The position numbers were made by a program, and so were the translations under genes. Under the pieces are notes generated by a model that saw only the letters and a list, made by a program, of their open reading frames with translations, was not told the origin of the DNA and did not search any database. Shown here piece after piece: positions 52,845-61,317 of a stretch of DNA of 64,000 bases; the first letter of the stretch is position 1, and every line of letters begins with the position of its first letter. The stretch is from Novosphingobium barchaimii LL02. GTDB taxonomy: Bacteria; Pseudomonadota; Alphaproteobacteria; Sphingomonadales; Sphingomonadaceae. The DNA lies in NCBI RefSeq assembly GCF_001046635.1, contig NZ_KQ130452.1, positions 732,668-796,667 of the forward strand, given 5' to 3'.

Positions 52845-53741
52845 ATGTCGCCCGGCGGGCCGGAGCCGATCCCCCATACGCGCTTTGCCGCGATCCGGGT
52901 GCGTCTCGAACGGTTCGAGCCGCGTCCCGGGTGGCGGGCATGGCTTTACGAATTTCTGCTGTTCGGGTTCAAACAGGGGTGGGCCTGCCTGTTTGGCGCA
53001 CTGCTGCTGGGCCTCTTGCTGGGAACGCACCTGTTCTACCCGGCGAATGCGCCGCTGGCCCGCTACGATTTCCTGACGCTGAGCGCGCTGGGCATCCAGA
53101 TCGCGATGCTGGCGCTGCGGCTGGAGACGATGGAGGAGGCCAGAGTGATCCTGGCTTTCCACATCGTCGGCACGGTCATGGAACTGTTCAAGACCGCGTT
53201 CGGATCATGGCAATATCCCGAGGCCAGCCTGCTGCGCGTGGCCGGGGTGCCGCTGTTCTCCGGCTTCATGTACGCGGCGGTGGGCAGTTACATCGCGCGT
53301 GTCTGGCGCATCTTCGACTTCCGGTTCTCACGCTACCCCAGTCCGGCGCTGAGCATAGCGCTGGCAGCGGCGATCTACGTCAACTTCTTCGCCCACCACT
53401 GGTTGACGGACATGCGCCTTGTCCTGTTCGCGGCGCTGGCCCTGTTCTTCGCGCGCACCCGTATCTGGTTTCGCGTCTGGCGCGAGGACCGCTGGATGCC
53501 GCTGCTGCTGGGCTGGCTGCTGGTGGCGCTGTTCATCTGGTTCGCCGAGAATATCTCCACGTTCTCCCGCGCCTGGATCTACCCGAACCAGCGCGGCGGC
53601 TGGGCACTGGTCCATCCTTCCAAGCTGGGCGCGTGGTACCTGCTGATGTATATTTCGTTCGTACTGGTCGCGGCGGTGCACCGACCAAGGGCGAAGGAAG
53701 CGCCGCAGCTTGCCGCGTCCGCCCATGCCGAGATGAGGTGA
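52845..53741 (+). CDS. DUF817 family integral membrane protein
   Basis: About 298 residues with seven to eight hydrophobic segments. The sequence matches the DUF817 family: YEFLLFGFKQGWACLFGALLLG, FHIVGTVMELFKTAFGSWQYPE, GVPLFSGFMYAAVGSYIARVWRIFD and WFAENISTFSRAWIYPNQ. The function of this family is unknown; its His, Glu and Trp residues in membrane segments suggest an enzyme or transporter. The start is ATG at 52845; a TTG at 52839 would add two residues. It lies 9 bp after the GFA gene and 7 bp before the VWA gene, so all four are one operon. Confidence 0.85.
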   Translation: MSPGGPEPIPHTRFAAIRVRLERFEPRPGWRAWLYEFLLFGFKQGWACLFGALLLGLLLGTHLFYPANAPLARYDFLTLSALGIQIAMLALRLETMEEARVILAFHIVGTVMELFKTAFGSWQYPEASLLRVAGVPLFSGFMYAAVGSYIARVWRIFDFRFSRYPSPALSIALAAAIYVNFFAHHWLTDMRLVLFAALALFFARTRIWFRVWREDRWMPLLLGWLLVALFIWFAENISTFSRAWIYPNQRGGWALVHPSKLGAWYLLMYISFVLVAAVHRPRAKEAPQLAASAHAEMR

Positions 53742-53748
53742 TGACCCC

Positions 53749-54930
53749 ATGTTCCTGAACTTCATCGACGAACTGCGCGCCGCCGGCATCCAGGCTTCGC
53801 TCAAAGAGCACCTCGTGCTGCTCGAGGCGCTCGACAAGGACGTTATCGACCAGACGCCAGAGGCTTTCTATTACCTTGCCCGCGCCACCTTCGTGAAGGA
53901 CGAGGGCCTGCTCGACCGTTTCGACCAGGTGTTCCAGAAAGTCTTCAAGGGCATCCTTTCCGACTACGGCCAGCAGCCGGTCGACATTCCCGAGGACTGG
54001 CTGAAGAAGCTCGCCGAACGCTATTTCTCGCCCGAGGAAATGGAGAAGGTGAAGGCGCTCGGCTCGTGGGACGAGATCATGGAGACGCTCAAGAAGCGGC
54101 TTGAGGAGCAGCAGAAGCGGCATCAGGGCGGCAACAAATGGGTCGGCACCAATGGCACTTCGCCGTTCGGGCACTCGGGCTACAACCCCGAAGGCGTGCG
54201 CATCGGCGGTGAAGGCCAGCATGGGCGCGCGGTGAAGGTCTGGGAAAAGCGCGAGTTCGCCAATCTCGACAACACCAAGGAACTGGGCACCCGCAATATT
54301 AAGGTGGCGCTGCGGCGATTGCGCCGTTTCGCCCGCGAAGGCGCGGCCGAGGAACTCGATCTCGACGAGACCATCCGGGGCACCGCCAAGCAGGGCTGGC
54401 TCGACGTCGTCATGCGGCCAGAGCGGCACAATGCGGTGAAGGTGCTGCTGTTCCTCGACGTGGGCGGTTCGATGGACCCGTTCATCAGCCTCATGGAGGA
54501 ACTGTTCAGCGCCGCCACCGGCGAGTTCAAGAACATGGAGTTCTTCTACTTCCACAACTGCCTCTACGAAGGCGTGTGGAAGGACAACAAGCGCCGCTGG
54601 TCGCAGCGCACTTCAACATGGGACCTGCTTCATAAGTACGGGCATGACTACAAGGTGATCTTCGTCGGCGACGCCGCGATGAGCCCGTATGAGATCAGCC
54701 ATCCCGGCGGCTCGGTGGAGCACATGAACGAGGAAGCCGGCGCGGTGTGGCTTGGCCGCGTGGTGCAGACCTACCCGGCGACGGTCTGGCTAAACCCCTC
54801 GCCCGAGCGGCAATGGAACTATTCCGGTTCGACCAAGATGATCCGCGAGATCGTGGGCGGCTCGATGTTCCCGCTGACGCTGGACGGGCTGGACAAGGCG
54901 ATGCGGGAACTGACCCGCAAGAAGGGGTAG
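53749..54930 (+). CDS. VWA domain protein (CoxE-like)
   Basis: A 393-residue protein with an N-terminal helical region (FIDELRAAGIQASLKEHLVLLEAL) and a C-terminal von Willebrand factor A domain. The metal-ion-dependent adhesion site appears as LLFLDVGGSMDPF (D-x-G-x-S, about residue 244) with later acidic residues in VIFVGDAAMSPYEI. CoxE-type VWA proteins work with MoxR ATPases to mature metal enzymes such as CO dehydrogenase or other large complexes. The operon contains no target enzyme, so the client is unknown. A REP-like hairpin follows the stop by 8 bp. Confidence 0.9.
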   Translation: MFLNFIDELRAAGIQASLKEHLVLLEALDKDVIDQTPEAFYYLARATFVKDEGLLDRFDQVFQKVFKGILSDYGQQPVDIPEDWLKKLAERYFSPEEMEKVKALGSWDEIMETLKKRLEEQQKRHQGGNKWVGTNGTSPFGHSGYNPEGVRIGGEGQHGRAVKVWEKREFANLDNTKELGTRNIKVALRRLRRFAREGAAEELDLDETIRGTAKQGWLDVVMRPERHNAVKVLLFLDVGGSMDPFISLMEELFSAATGEFKNMEFFYFHNCLYEGVWKDNKRRWSQRTSTWDLLHKYGHDYKVIFVGDAAMSPYEISHPGGSVEHMNEEAGAVWLGRVVQTYPATVWLNPSPERQWNYSGSTKMIREIVGGSMFPLTLDGLDKAMRELTRKKG

Positions 54931-54938
54931 AGCCTGCC

Positions 54939-55025
54939 CCCCACCTCCGCTCGTCCTGAGCCTGTCGAAGGACCGCAGCGCAGCGCCAACGCCCTTCGAC
55001 AGGCTCAGGACCAGCGGAGGTGGGG
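54939..55025. repeat. long REP-like palindrome after the VWA gene
   Basis: Two 33-base arms (54939-54971 and 54993-55025) form an inverted repeat with a single mismatch around a 21-base loop. The arms contain the REP-like unit CTTCGACAGGCTCAGGACGA in opposite orientations, plus CCCCACCTCC/GGAGGTGGGG at the base. It can fold into a very strong hairpin and probably ends or stabilises the MoxR-operon transcript. Confidence 0.8.
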
Positions 55026-55130
55026 AGATCGGGTTAAATCAGACCCTGTATGACTGCGCCCGCCTTTCCCGGCTATCTGTTGGCAGCGCGGGTACAGCGG
55101 CGTAGACTTGGTCATCAAAGGAGAACGGCG

Positions 55131-55412
55131 ATGATTACGGCTCTGCTTCTGCTTTCCACCGCGCTTGGCGCAGCGGCGGCGCCGGACGGCGACAAGTCAC
55201 AGGACCGCCGCAAGTGCGAATACGTCATCCAGCGGGCGGCCGAAAAGTCCGCTCGTCAGCCGCAGGCGATATCGCCCTCCCCGCCCTTGCTGCTCAGCGC
55301 CGTCGAAAAGCGGGTTCAGGGCTGCCCGGTGCTGGTCGAAGCCGGCACCGGCAGGATGATCGAGCCGCCCGTCTTCAACGACGGACCGGCCCGGAGATCC
55401 CCCGCTCAGTAA
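55131..55412 (+). CDS. small secreted protein of unknown function
   Basis: A 93-residue protein with a signal peptide (MITALLLLSTALGAAAAPDG). The start ATG at 55131 has a strong AAAGGAGAA site; the longer frame from 55050 lacks one. The mature part is charged and has two cysteines (RRKCEYVIQRAAEK and VQGCPVLVEAG) that may form a disulfide. I recognise no domain. The 3' end overlaps the convergent NamZ-like gene by 7 bp. Confidence 0.7.
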   Translation: MITALLLLSTALGAAAAPDGDKSQDRRKCEYVIQRAAEKSARQPQAISPSPPLLLSAVEKRVQGCPVLVEAGTGRMIEPPVFNDGPARRSPAQ

Positions 55413-56605
55413 AGCAGCAGGTCGGCGACTTCTTTCCGCCAGGCCGCTTCATCGCGGGCGGCGACCGTGTCGAGATCGCCCGGTAGCGAGGCGGGGTTAT
55501 CCACCCATTCGCGCAAGGCCGGGCCGCCATTGATGACGTCGATGGCGAGGCGGTCGAACTCATACTCGTAAGGGAAGTCGCGCCACAGCGGGTAATCCGG
55601 CTGTAGACGGCGGATCGCCTTGAACGCCAGCGCCTGCAGCCGCCACGGGCGGAAGCCCTCGTGGTCGTAGAAGCTGCCCTCGGCGTGGATCATGAGGCCG
55701 TTGCACAGCGCCTTGGCATGTTTGTGGAAGGTCGGCTCGAACCAGCATTCGCGTAAGGCGCAGCCTGCCAGCCACTCTGGCGCGAAGGCCTGCATTTCAG
55801 CCAGCACGGCCTTGGCGTCGATATCCGGCGCGCCGAACAGGACTTCGAGCGGGCGGGTAGTGCCGCGCCCCTCGGAAACCGTTGCGCCTTCGATCATCAC
55901 CGTACCGGCATAGGCGCGGGCCATGTTGAGATTGGCGGCGTTGGGACTGGGGTTGATCCAGATCCGGTCTTCCGGCCAACCGAAGCCCGGCGCCGCGTCC
56001 GGCTGCCAGCCTTCCATGGCGATCACGTGGTAGTCGACGTTCAGGTTGAACTGGCGGATGAACCAGTGGCCCATCTCGCCCAGCGTCAGCCCGTGGCGCA
56101 TCGGCATCGGGCCGGCGCCGACGAAGCTTTCCTGCCCGGCGATCAGCGTGGTGCCTTCCACCGGGCGACCTGCCGGGTTCGGGCGGTCCAGCACCCAGAC
56201 GCTCTTGCCCTCGCGCGCCGCTTCTTCCAGCAGGTAGAGCAGCGTGGTGACGAAGGTATAGATGCGGCAGCCCAGGTCCTGAAGGTCGAACAGGAACACG
56301 TCGGCGGTGTCCATCATCGCCGGCGTGGGGCGGCGCACTTCGCCGTAGAGGCTGAACACCGGGATGCCGTAGGCCGGGTCGACCTCGTCCATGGTCTCGA
56401 CCATGTTGTCCTGCTTGTCGCCCTTCAGGCCGTGCTGCGGACCAAAGGCGCTGGTCACGTTCACCCCGGCCGCGATCAGCGCGTCGAGCGAATGGACCAG
56501 CCCCTCGGTAACCGAGGCGGGATGGGCGATCAGGGAAACGCGCTTGCCTTCGAGAGGGGCACGCAGGGCGGGGTCCGCAAGCAGGCGGTCGATACCGAAC
56601 TTCAT
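55406..56605 (-). CDS. NamZ-like exo-beta-N-acetylmuramidase family protein (DUF1343)
   Basis: A 399-residue DUF1343 protein. Family hallmarks are GKRVSLIAHPASVTEGLVHSLDAL, SAFGPQHGLKGDKQDNM, PVFSLYGEVRRPTPAMM, VFLFDLQDLGCRIYTFVTTLLY, VLDRPNPAGR, PMPMRHGLTLGEMGHWF and NPSPNAANLNMARAYAGT. Characterised members remove N-acetylmuramic acid from the non-reducing end of cell-wall fragments. There is no signal peptide with the start at 56605, so this one may act in the cytoplasm on imported muropeptides or sugars. Its start overlaps the stop of the DOMON-like gene (ATGA); upstream extension of the frame only re-reads that gene. Confidence 0.9.
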   Translation of the reverse strand: MKFGIDRLLADPALRAPLEGKRVSLIAHPASVTEGLVHSLDALIAAGVNVTSAFGPQHGLKGDKQDNMVETMDEVDPAYGIPVFSLYGEVRRPTPAMMDTADVFLFDLQDLGCRIYTFVTTLLYLLEEAAREGKSVWVLDRPNPAGRPVEGTTLIAGQESFVGAGPMPMRHGLTLGEMGHWFIRQFNLNVDYHVIAMEGWQPDAAPGFGWPEDRIWINPSPNAANLNMARAYAGTVMIEGATVSEGRGTTRPLEVLFGAPDIDAKAVLAEMQAFAPEWLAGCALRECWFEPTFHKHAKALCNGLMIHAEGSFYDHEGFRPWRLQALAFKAIRRLQPDYPLWRDFPYEYEFDRLAIDVINGGPALREWVDNPASLPGDLDTVAARDEAAWRKEVADLLLY

Positions 56606-57138
56606 GGGCCGCTGGGTGCCGCAACCTTTTCGATGAAGCAAGCCGGATCGTGGAAATCCGGTGCATCGCCGGTATGGGCCAGCGACCAGTAGCTCCTGTG
56701 GCCGCCCGCTTCCTCGATCACGGCGGTGAACCCGCAGTCCCACGGCGCGGCGGGCAGGCCCGCGGCGGGAATGGCGGCGTCGAAGATCGCCATGTCGGTG
56801 CCAAGGCGCAAGGTGCAGTCCGGCTCGCGCGGCATGGGACGCTCGGTCCTGCCTTCGCGCCGAGCGGTGAAGTCGTAGACGTTCCAGCGCTCGGACGGGG
56901 AGAGGTTTAGTTCGGTATAGTCCGGCCCCTCGCCCCCCTTCAGGAACAGCTCGAAACAGGTGGTCTGCCACAAGTCGTCGGCGCGGCCCTTGCCCGCGAA
57001 GGAGGGCACCGCCAGCTTGCCCGCGCCCATGATCTTCCAGCGCGCACGCAGCCATGTCGCATCGAAACCGATGATGCGCGCCTCGATGCTGCGCACCGAC
57101 AGGGGAGGATGCGCGGGGTGGAAGGTTAGTTCAGCCAT
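56602..57138 (-). CDS. DOMON-like domain protein
   Basis: A 178-residue beta-rich protein matching the DOMON-like group of proteobacteria. Recognisable parts are [47 protein letters not shown] and [14 protein letters not shown], ending [34 protein letters not shown]. Such domains bind sugars, heme or other ligands. It has no signal peptide. It is coupled to the NamZ-like gene by a 4-bp overlap, so the pair may act together on cell-wall sugars. Confidence 0.82.
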   Translation of the reverse strand: MAELTFHPAHPPLSVRSIEARIIGFDATWLRARWKIMGAGKLAVPSFAGKGRADDLWQTTCFELFLKGGEGPDYTELNLSPSERWNVYDFTARREGRTERPMPREPDCTLRLGTDMAIFDAAIPAAGLPAAPWDCGFTAVIEEAGGHRSYWSLAHTGDAPDFHDPACFIEKVAAPSGP

Positions 57139-57276
57139 GCCGCCAAGCCTAGGTGGCCGCGGCGCAAGCTGGCAATGCGCAATTCGCCGAGAGGACGTTT
57201 CCGCGCGCCGCAGCTATCGTCATCCGGCGGATCGCATGCTACGCGCGCCGCTCCTTACAACACAAGAAGCACGACG

Positions 57277-58506
57277 ATGACCCACACCTCCTCCCTGCTC
57301 CGCCTCCTCGACGAGCGCGGCTACATCCACCAGCTGACCGATGCCGAAGGCCTCGACACGCTTGCGGCCAAGCAGGTTGTGCCGGGGTATATCGGCTTCG
57401 ACCCGACCGCGCCTTCGCTGCACGTCGGGCACCTGGTTTCGATCATGATGCTGCGCCAGCTCCAGCGCGCCGGCCACAAGCCGATCGTGGTGATGGGCGG
57501 CGGCACCGGCAAGATCGGCGACCCCAGCTTCAAGGACGAAGCGCGCAAGCTGCTGACCGAGGACACCATCGCGCAGAACGTCGCCTCGATCCGCCGCGTC
57601 TTCGAGCGTTTCCTGACCTTCGGCGACGGCCCGACCGACGCGATCATGGTCGACAACGCCGACTGGCTCGACAAGCTGGAATACATCCCGTTCCTGCGCG
57701 ACATCGGCCAGCACTTCTCGATCAACCGGATGCTCAGCTTCGATTCGGTGAAGACCCGCCTCGACCGCGAGCAGTCGCTCAGCTTCCTCGAATTCAACTA
57801 CATGATCCTGCAGGCCTACGACTTCCTTGAACTGTCGCGCCGGGCCGGCTGCCGCCTTCAGATGGGCGGCTCCGACCAGTGGGGCAACATCGTCAACGGC
57901 ATCGAACTGTCGCGCCGGGTCGATGGTACGCAGGTCTTCGGCCTGACCACGCCGCTGCTCACCAACGCCGATGGCTCGAAGATGGGCAAGACGGTCGGCG
58001 GCGCGGTCTGGCTGAACGAGGACCAGCTTTCGCACTTCGATTACTGGCAGTTCTGGCGCAACACCGACGACCGCGACGTGGGCAAGCGCCTGCGCCTGTT
58101 CACCGACCTGCCGCTGGACGAGATCGAGCGCCTTGAAGCGCTTCAGGGCAGCGAGATCAACGCGGCGAAGATCGTCCTCGCCAATGAAGCCACCAAGCTG
58201 TGCCGCGGCGAGGATGCCTCGAAGGCCGCCGAAGCCACCGCGCAGACGACCTTCGCCGGCGGCGGCCTTGGCGAAGACCTGCCGACGATCGAAGTCGGGC
58301 CTGAAGGCATCCGCGCGGGCGCTGCCTGCACCGCGCTGGGCTTCGTGGCATCCAATGGCGAGGCCAAGCGCAAGATCGCCGAAAACGCCGTCCGCCTTGA
58401 CGATCAACTCGTCGAAGATGTCGCACTGCTTATCGCAGTTCCTGCCGGAGAAAGCCGCAAGCTCAGCCTGGGCAAGAAAAAGCACGGCATTATCAAAGGG
58501 ATCTAA
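57277..58506 (+). CDS. tyrS: tyrosyl-tRNA synthetase
   Basis: A 409-residue class I synthetase. The HIGH-like motif is [14 protein letters not shown]. Tyrosine binding is at [14 protein letters not shown] and [17 protein letters not shown]. The KMSKS-like motif is [17 protein letters not shown]-terminal S4 RNA-binding domain ([21 protein letters not shown] to [11 protein letters not shown]) is present. It charges tRNA-Tyr. The start ATG at 57277 gives the family N-terminus; the longer frame upstream lies in the divergent promoter region. Confidence 0.97.
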   Translation: MTHTSSLLRLLDERGYIHQLTDAEGLDTLAAKQVVPGYIGFDPTAPSLHVGHLVSIMMLRQLQRAGHKPIVVMGGGTGKIGDPSFKDEARKLLTEDTIAQNVASIRRVFERFLTFGDGPTDAIMVDNADWLDKLEYIPFLRDIGQHFSINRMLSFDSVKTRLDREQSLSFLEFNYMILQAYDFLELSRRAGCRLQMGGSDQWGNIVNGIELSRRVDGTQVFGLTTPLLTNADGSKMGKTVGGAVWLNEDQLSHFDYWQFWRNTDDRDVGKRLRLFTDLPLDEIERLEALQGSEINAAKIVLANEATKLCRGEDASKAAEATAQTTFAGGGLGEDLPTIEVGPEGIRAGAACTALGFVASNGEAKRKIAENAVRLDDQLVEDVALLIAVPAGESRKLSLGKKKHGIIKGI

Positions 58507-58514
58507 TCCATCCA

Positions 58515-58545
58515 CCGCCGGTCACCGCTCTGGAGGAGCCGGCGG
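58515..58545. terminator. terminator downstream of tyrS
   Basis: CCGCCGG (58515-58521) pairs with CCGGCGG (58539-58545), followed on the plus strand by an A/T-rich run. It starts 9 bp after the tyrS stop and precedes the PilZ gene. Confidence 0.6.
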
Positions 58546-58613
58546 AATTTACCGATTGTTTGCCATTTGCGCGTAACGTCTCCGTCACGGCACAGAACAA
58601 AGGCAAACAACTC

Positions 58614-58952
58614 ATGAGCTCAGGAGCGCAGCTCACTGTAACCGACAAAAGACGCGCCGCGCGTCACCCGGTCGACTACACCGTGATCGCCGAGCATCGC
58701 CAGCTCGGCGATCTGCCGTTGCACATCGTCAACATCTCCGCTCAGGGCTTCATGGCCCAGGGCGAAATCCAGATAGAACGCGGCGAACGACTGGTCATGC
58801 GCCTGCCGGTGATCGGCCGCATCGAGGCGCACATGATCTGGGCGCACGAAGGCCGTTCCGGGTTTCAGTTCGAGCGGATCATCCGCATCGACGACTTCCT
58901 CAAGCTGGTCGACACGATCCAGCCCAACCCGCGTCTTCGCCCCCGTCGCTGA
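58614..58952 (+). CDS. PilZ domain protein with intact c-di-GMP motif
   Basis: A 112-residue single PilZ-domain protein. Both cyclic-di-GMP-binding signatures are present: RRAARHPVDY (RxxxR, near residue 14) and VNISAQGFMA (N-x-S-x-x-G). The end MIWAHEGRSGFQFERII is typical. The start ATG at 58614 has an AAAGG-type site upstream; a further in-frame ATG at 58560 lies in the tyrS terminator region. It is probably a soluble adaptor that responds to cyclic-di-GMP, with no neighbour that suggests its target. Confidence 0.88.
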   Translation: MSSGAQLTVTDKRRAARHPVDYTVIAEHRQLGDLPLHIVNISAQGFMAQGEIQIERGERLVMRLPVIGRIEAHMIWAHEGRSGFQFERIIRIDDFLKLVDTIQPNPRLRPRR

Positions 58953-59035
58953 TGCCATGTGGCGGGCTTTGGCTCGCCACTATCCTGTCGATAAATTGCT
59001 GAATGACAACGTATCATTGCTCGCACCATCGACGT

Positions 59036-59059
59036 CTTGTGATAGTATAACATCACAAG
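59036..59059. promoter_or_regulatory. Zur-box-like perfect inverted repeat
   Basis: The arms CTTGTGAT (59036-59043) and ATCACAAG (59052-59059) flank AGTATAAC. The core TGATAGTATAACATCA resembles the Zur operator core TGTTATANTATAACA, the right half being closest. It ends 12 bp before the start codon of the ZnuD-like receptor, so bound protein would block its expression. Confidence 0.6.
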
Positions 59060-59071
59060 TAGCGGGAGCGG

Positions 59072-61273
59072 ATGGACACGCAGACCTCTCGAATCGCCCT
59101 GCTCGCTTGCGCCGGCTTCCTTTCCACCTGCATCGCGCTGGCTCTGCCGGCAACCGCTCAGGCGCAGGATGCCCGGCCCGACGCCTCGCTGCCACGCCCC
59201 GCCCCGCGCGCCCATGATCCCGCGCATCCCGAGGGCGACGAAGCGGGTAAAGACATCGTTGTCGTCGGCCACCCGCCGACCGATTACGGCCTGCTCGCCG
59301 CCACCGCCAGCCTTGCCGGTGACGCCCTCGTCGCCGAGACGCGCGGTCAGATCGGCGAAATCCTGAAGTCCCTTCCGGGCGTTTCTTCCACCAGCTTCTC
59401 CCCCGGTGCATCGCGCCCGGTGCTGCGCGGCTTCAGCGGCGACCGCGTCAGCGTGCTGACAGACGGCATCGGCTCTCTCGACGCCTCCAATGTCTCGGTC
59501 GACCATGCCGTGGTCTTCGATGCGCTGACGGTCGATCATATCGACGTATTCCACGGTCCCTCGGTGCTGTTGTTCGGCGGCAATGCCATCGGCGGCGCGG
59601 TCAACGCCATCGACAAGCGCATTCCCCGCCAGGTGCCGGACCGGATCACCGTCACCGGCATCGGCAGCTACGCCACCGCCGCCAGCGAGCGCGCGGTGAG
59701 CGGCGCCATCGACGCCCCGCTAGGTGAGCGGTTCGTCGCCCACATCGACGCCTCCTGGCGCAAGGCCGGCGATCTGCGCATAGGCGGCAATGTCTACTCC
59801 AAAGCCCTTCGCCACGACATGCTCCACGCCGCCGAGCACCTTGCCGAAGACGGCGAGGCCGCAGAAGCCGCCGAACTCACCGCAGAGGCCGGCCGCAGGA
59901 ACCGGGTGCCGAACTCCGCCGCCAGGTCCTCCACCATCGGCGCGGGCCTGGCCTTCATTGACGCGGGCGGCAGCCTGGGCATTTCCTATCAGCGCTATGA
60001 CAGCCGCTACGGCGTGCCTGATCGCCCGGCAACCGGCCATGGCCACGAGGAGGAGGGCCACGACGACCACGGCCATGAGGAGGAAGGGCACGTCCACGGC
60101 GAAGGCCCCGTCACCATCGACCTGCTCCAGAACCGCTTCGACCTGCGCGGCGAACTGAAACTGAGCGGCTTCCTCGAAAGCGTCCAGATCCGCGGCGCCT
60201 TTGCCGACTACAAGCATACCGAGTTCGAGGGCGACGAGGTCGGCACAGTCTTCAAGGGCGAAGGCATCGAGACCCGCGCCGATCTTGTCCAGGCGAACCA
60301 CGGCGGCTGGCGCGGTCGCAGCGGCGTGCAGTACTTGTGGCGCAGCCTGGCGGTGAACGGCGCCGAAGCCCTGATCCCCGACTACGAGGTTGAACGCATC
60401 GGCGCGTTCACCCTGCAGTCCTACGAAGTGGGCGGCGGTTTCTCGCTTGACGGATCGGGCCGCTACGACAGCTCGCGCATCCAGTCGCAAGGCGCGGCCT
60501 TCCGCAAGTCGTTCGACTTGTGGTCAGGCGCGGCGGGGGCAAGCTGGAAGTCGGGCACGGGCCTGGGCCTCGGCGCGAACTTCGTCCACGGCGAACGCGC
60601 GCCCTCGCCCGAGGAACTGCTGAGCGACGGCATCCACATCGCCACCCAGTCCTACGAACTGGGCGACCGCACGCTGGGGATCGAACGCAGCAACGGCTTC
60701 GAGGCGTACCTGCGCTACAACACGCCCAAATTCGACTTCTCGCTGACCGGCTACCTGACGGACTTCGACAACTACATCGCCCCGCTTGCGACCGGCGCCG
60801 AGCAGGAAGGCCAGCCCGTCTATCAGTACACGGGCGTCGAAGCGCGCTTCAAGGGCTTCGAGGCGGCCGGCAGCGTCCAGGCGGCGGCATGGTCGGGCGG
60901 CGAACTGCGTTTCGACGGCGCGGCGGACTATACCCACGCCCGGATCAAGGGCTACGGCGCCGTCCCGCGGATCCCCCCCTTGCGCATTCGCGGCGGCAGC
61001 GCCGTGACGCTGGGCGAAGTGCGCCTGCGCGGCGAAGTGGAGTGGAACGCGAAACAGAACCGCGTCAGCGATTATGAGAACCCCACCGCCGCCTTCACCC
61101 TCGTGAACATCAGCGCCGACTGGCACCCGCTGGGGGAGAACGGCCCGGTGACGCTGATGCTTTCGGCGGACAATCTGTTCGACGTGATCGGTCGCCGGTC
61201 CGCCTCGTTCACCAACGACTTCGTGCCAATCTCGGGCCGCGACGTGCGGATCACTGCAAAGTTCACCTACTGA
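59072..61273 (+). CDS. TonB-dependent receptor, ZnuD-like with His-rich loop
   Basis: A 733-residue outer-membrane receptor. It has a signal peptide (LLACAGFLSTCIALALPATAQAQ), a TonB-box-like KDIVVVGHPP, a plug (VLRGFSGDRVSVLTDGIGSLD; HGPSVLLFGGNAIGGAVNAID) and a barrel ending in DVRITAKFTY. An extracellular-loop region near residues 322-345 is His/Glu/Asp-rich (GHGHEEEGHDDHGHEEEGHV), as in the zinc receptor ZnuD, and the plug region also has scattered histidines. Together with the Zur-like box this points to zinc (or another transition metal) uptake. A hairpin after the stop separates it from the MFS gene. Confidence 0.88.
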   Translation: MDTQTSRIALLACAGFLSTCIALALPATAQAQDARPDASLPRPAPRAHDPAHPEGDEAGKDIVVVGHPPTDYGLLAATASLAGDALVAETRGQIGEILKSLPGVSSTSFSPGASRPVLRGFSGDRVSVLTDGIGSLDASNVSVDHAVVFDALTVDHIDVFHGPSVLLFGGNAIGGAVNAIDKRIPRQVPDRITVTGIGSYATAASERAVSGAIDAPLGERFVAHIDASWRKAGDLRIGGNVYSKALRHDMLHAAEHLAEDGEAAEAAELTAEAGRRNRVPNSAARSSTIGAGLAFIDAGGSLGISYQRYDSRYGVPDRPATGHGHEEEGHDDHGHEEEGHVHGEGPVTIDLLQNRFDLRGELKLSGFLESVQIRGAFADYKHTEFEGDEVGTVFKGEGIETRADLVQANHGGWRGRSGVQYLWRSLAVNGAEALIPDYEVERIGAFTLQSYEVGGGFSLDGSGRYDSSRIQSQGAAFRKSFDLWSGAAGASWKSGTGLGLGANFVHGERAPSPEELLSDGIHIATQSYELGDRTLGIERSNGFEAYLRYNTPKFDFSLTGYLTDFDNYIAPLATGAEQEGQPVYQYTGVEARFKGFEAAGSVQAAAWSGGELRFDGAADYTHARIKGYGAVPRIPPLRIRGGSAVTLGEVRLRGEVEWNAKQNRVSDYENPTAAFTLVNISADWHPLGENGPVTLMLSADNLFDVIGRRSASFTNDFVPISGRDVRITAKFTY

Positions 61274-61283
61274 TGCAAAAAGC

Positions 61284-61313
61284 GCGCGGTGTCTTGGCAA
61301 CGAGACACCGCGC
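61284..61313. terminator. hairpin after the ZnuD-like gene
   Basis: A perfect 11-bp stem GCGCGGTGTCT (61284-61294) / AGACACCGCGC (61303-61313) lies 11 bp after the receptor stop. It occupies what would otherwise be codons 4-14 of the longest MFS frame, so the MFS protein probably starts after it. Confidence 0.65.
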
Positions 61314-61317
61314 TGCC

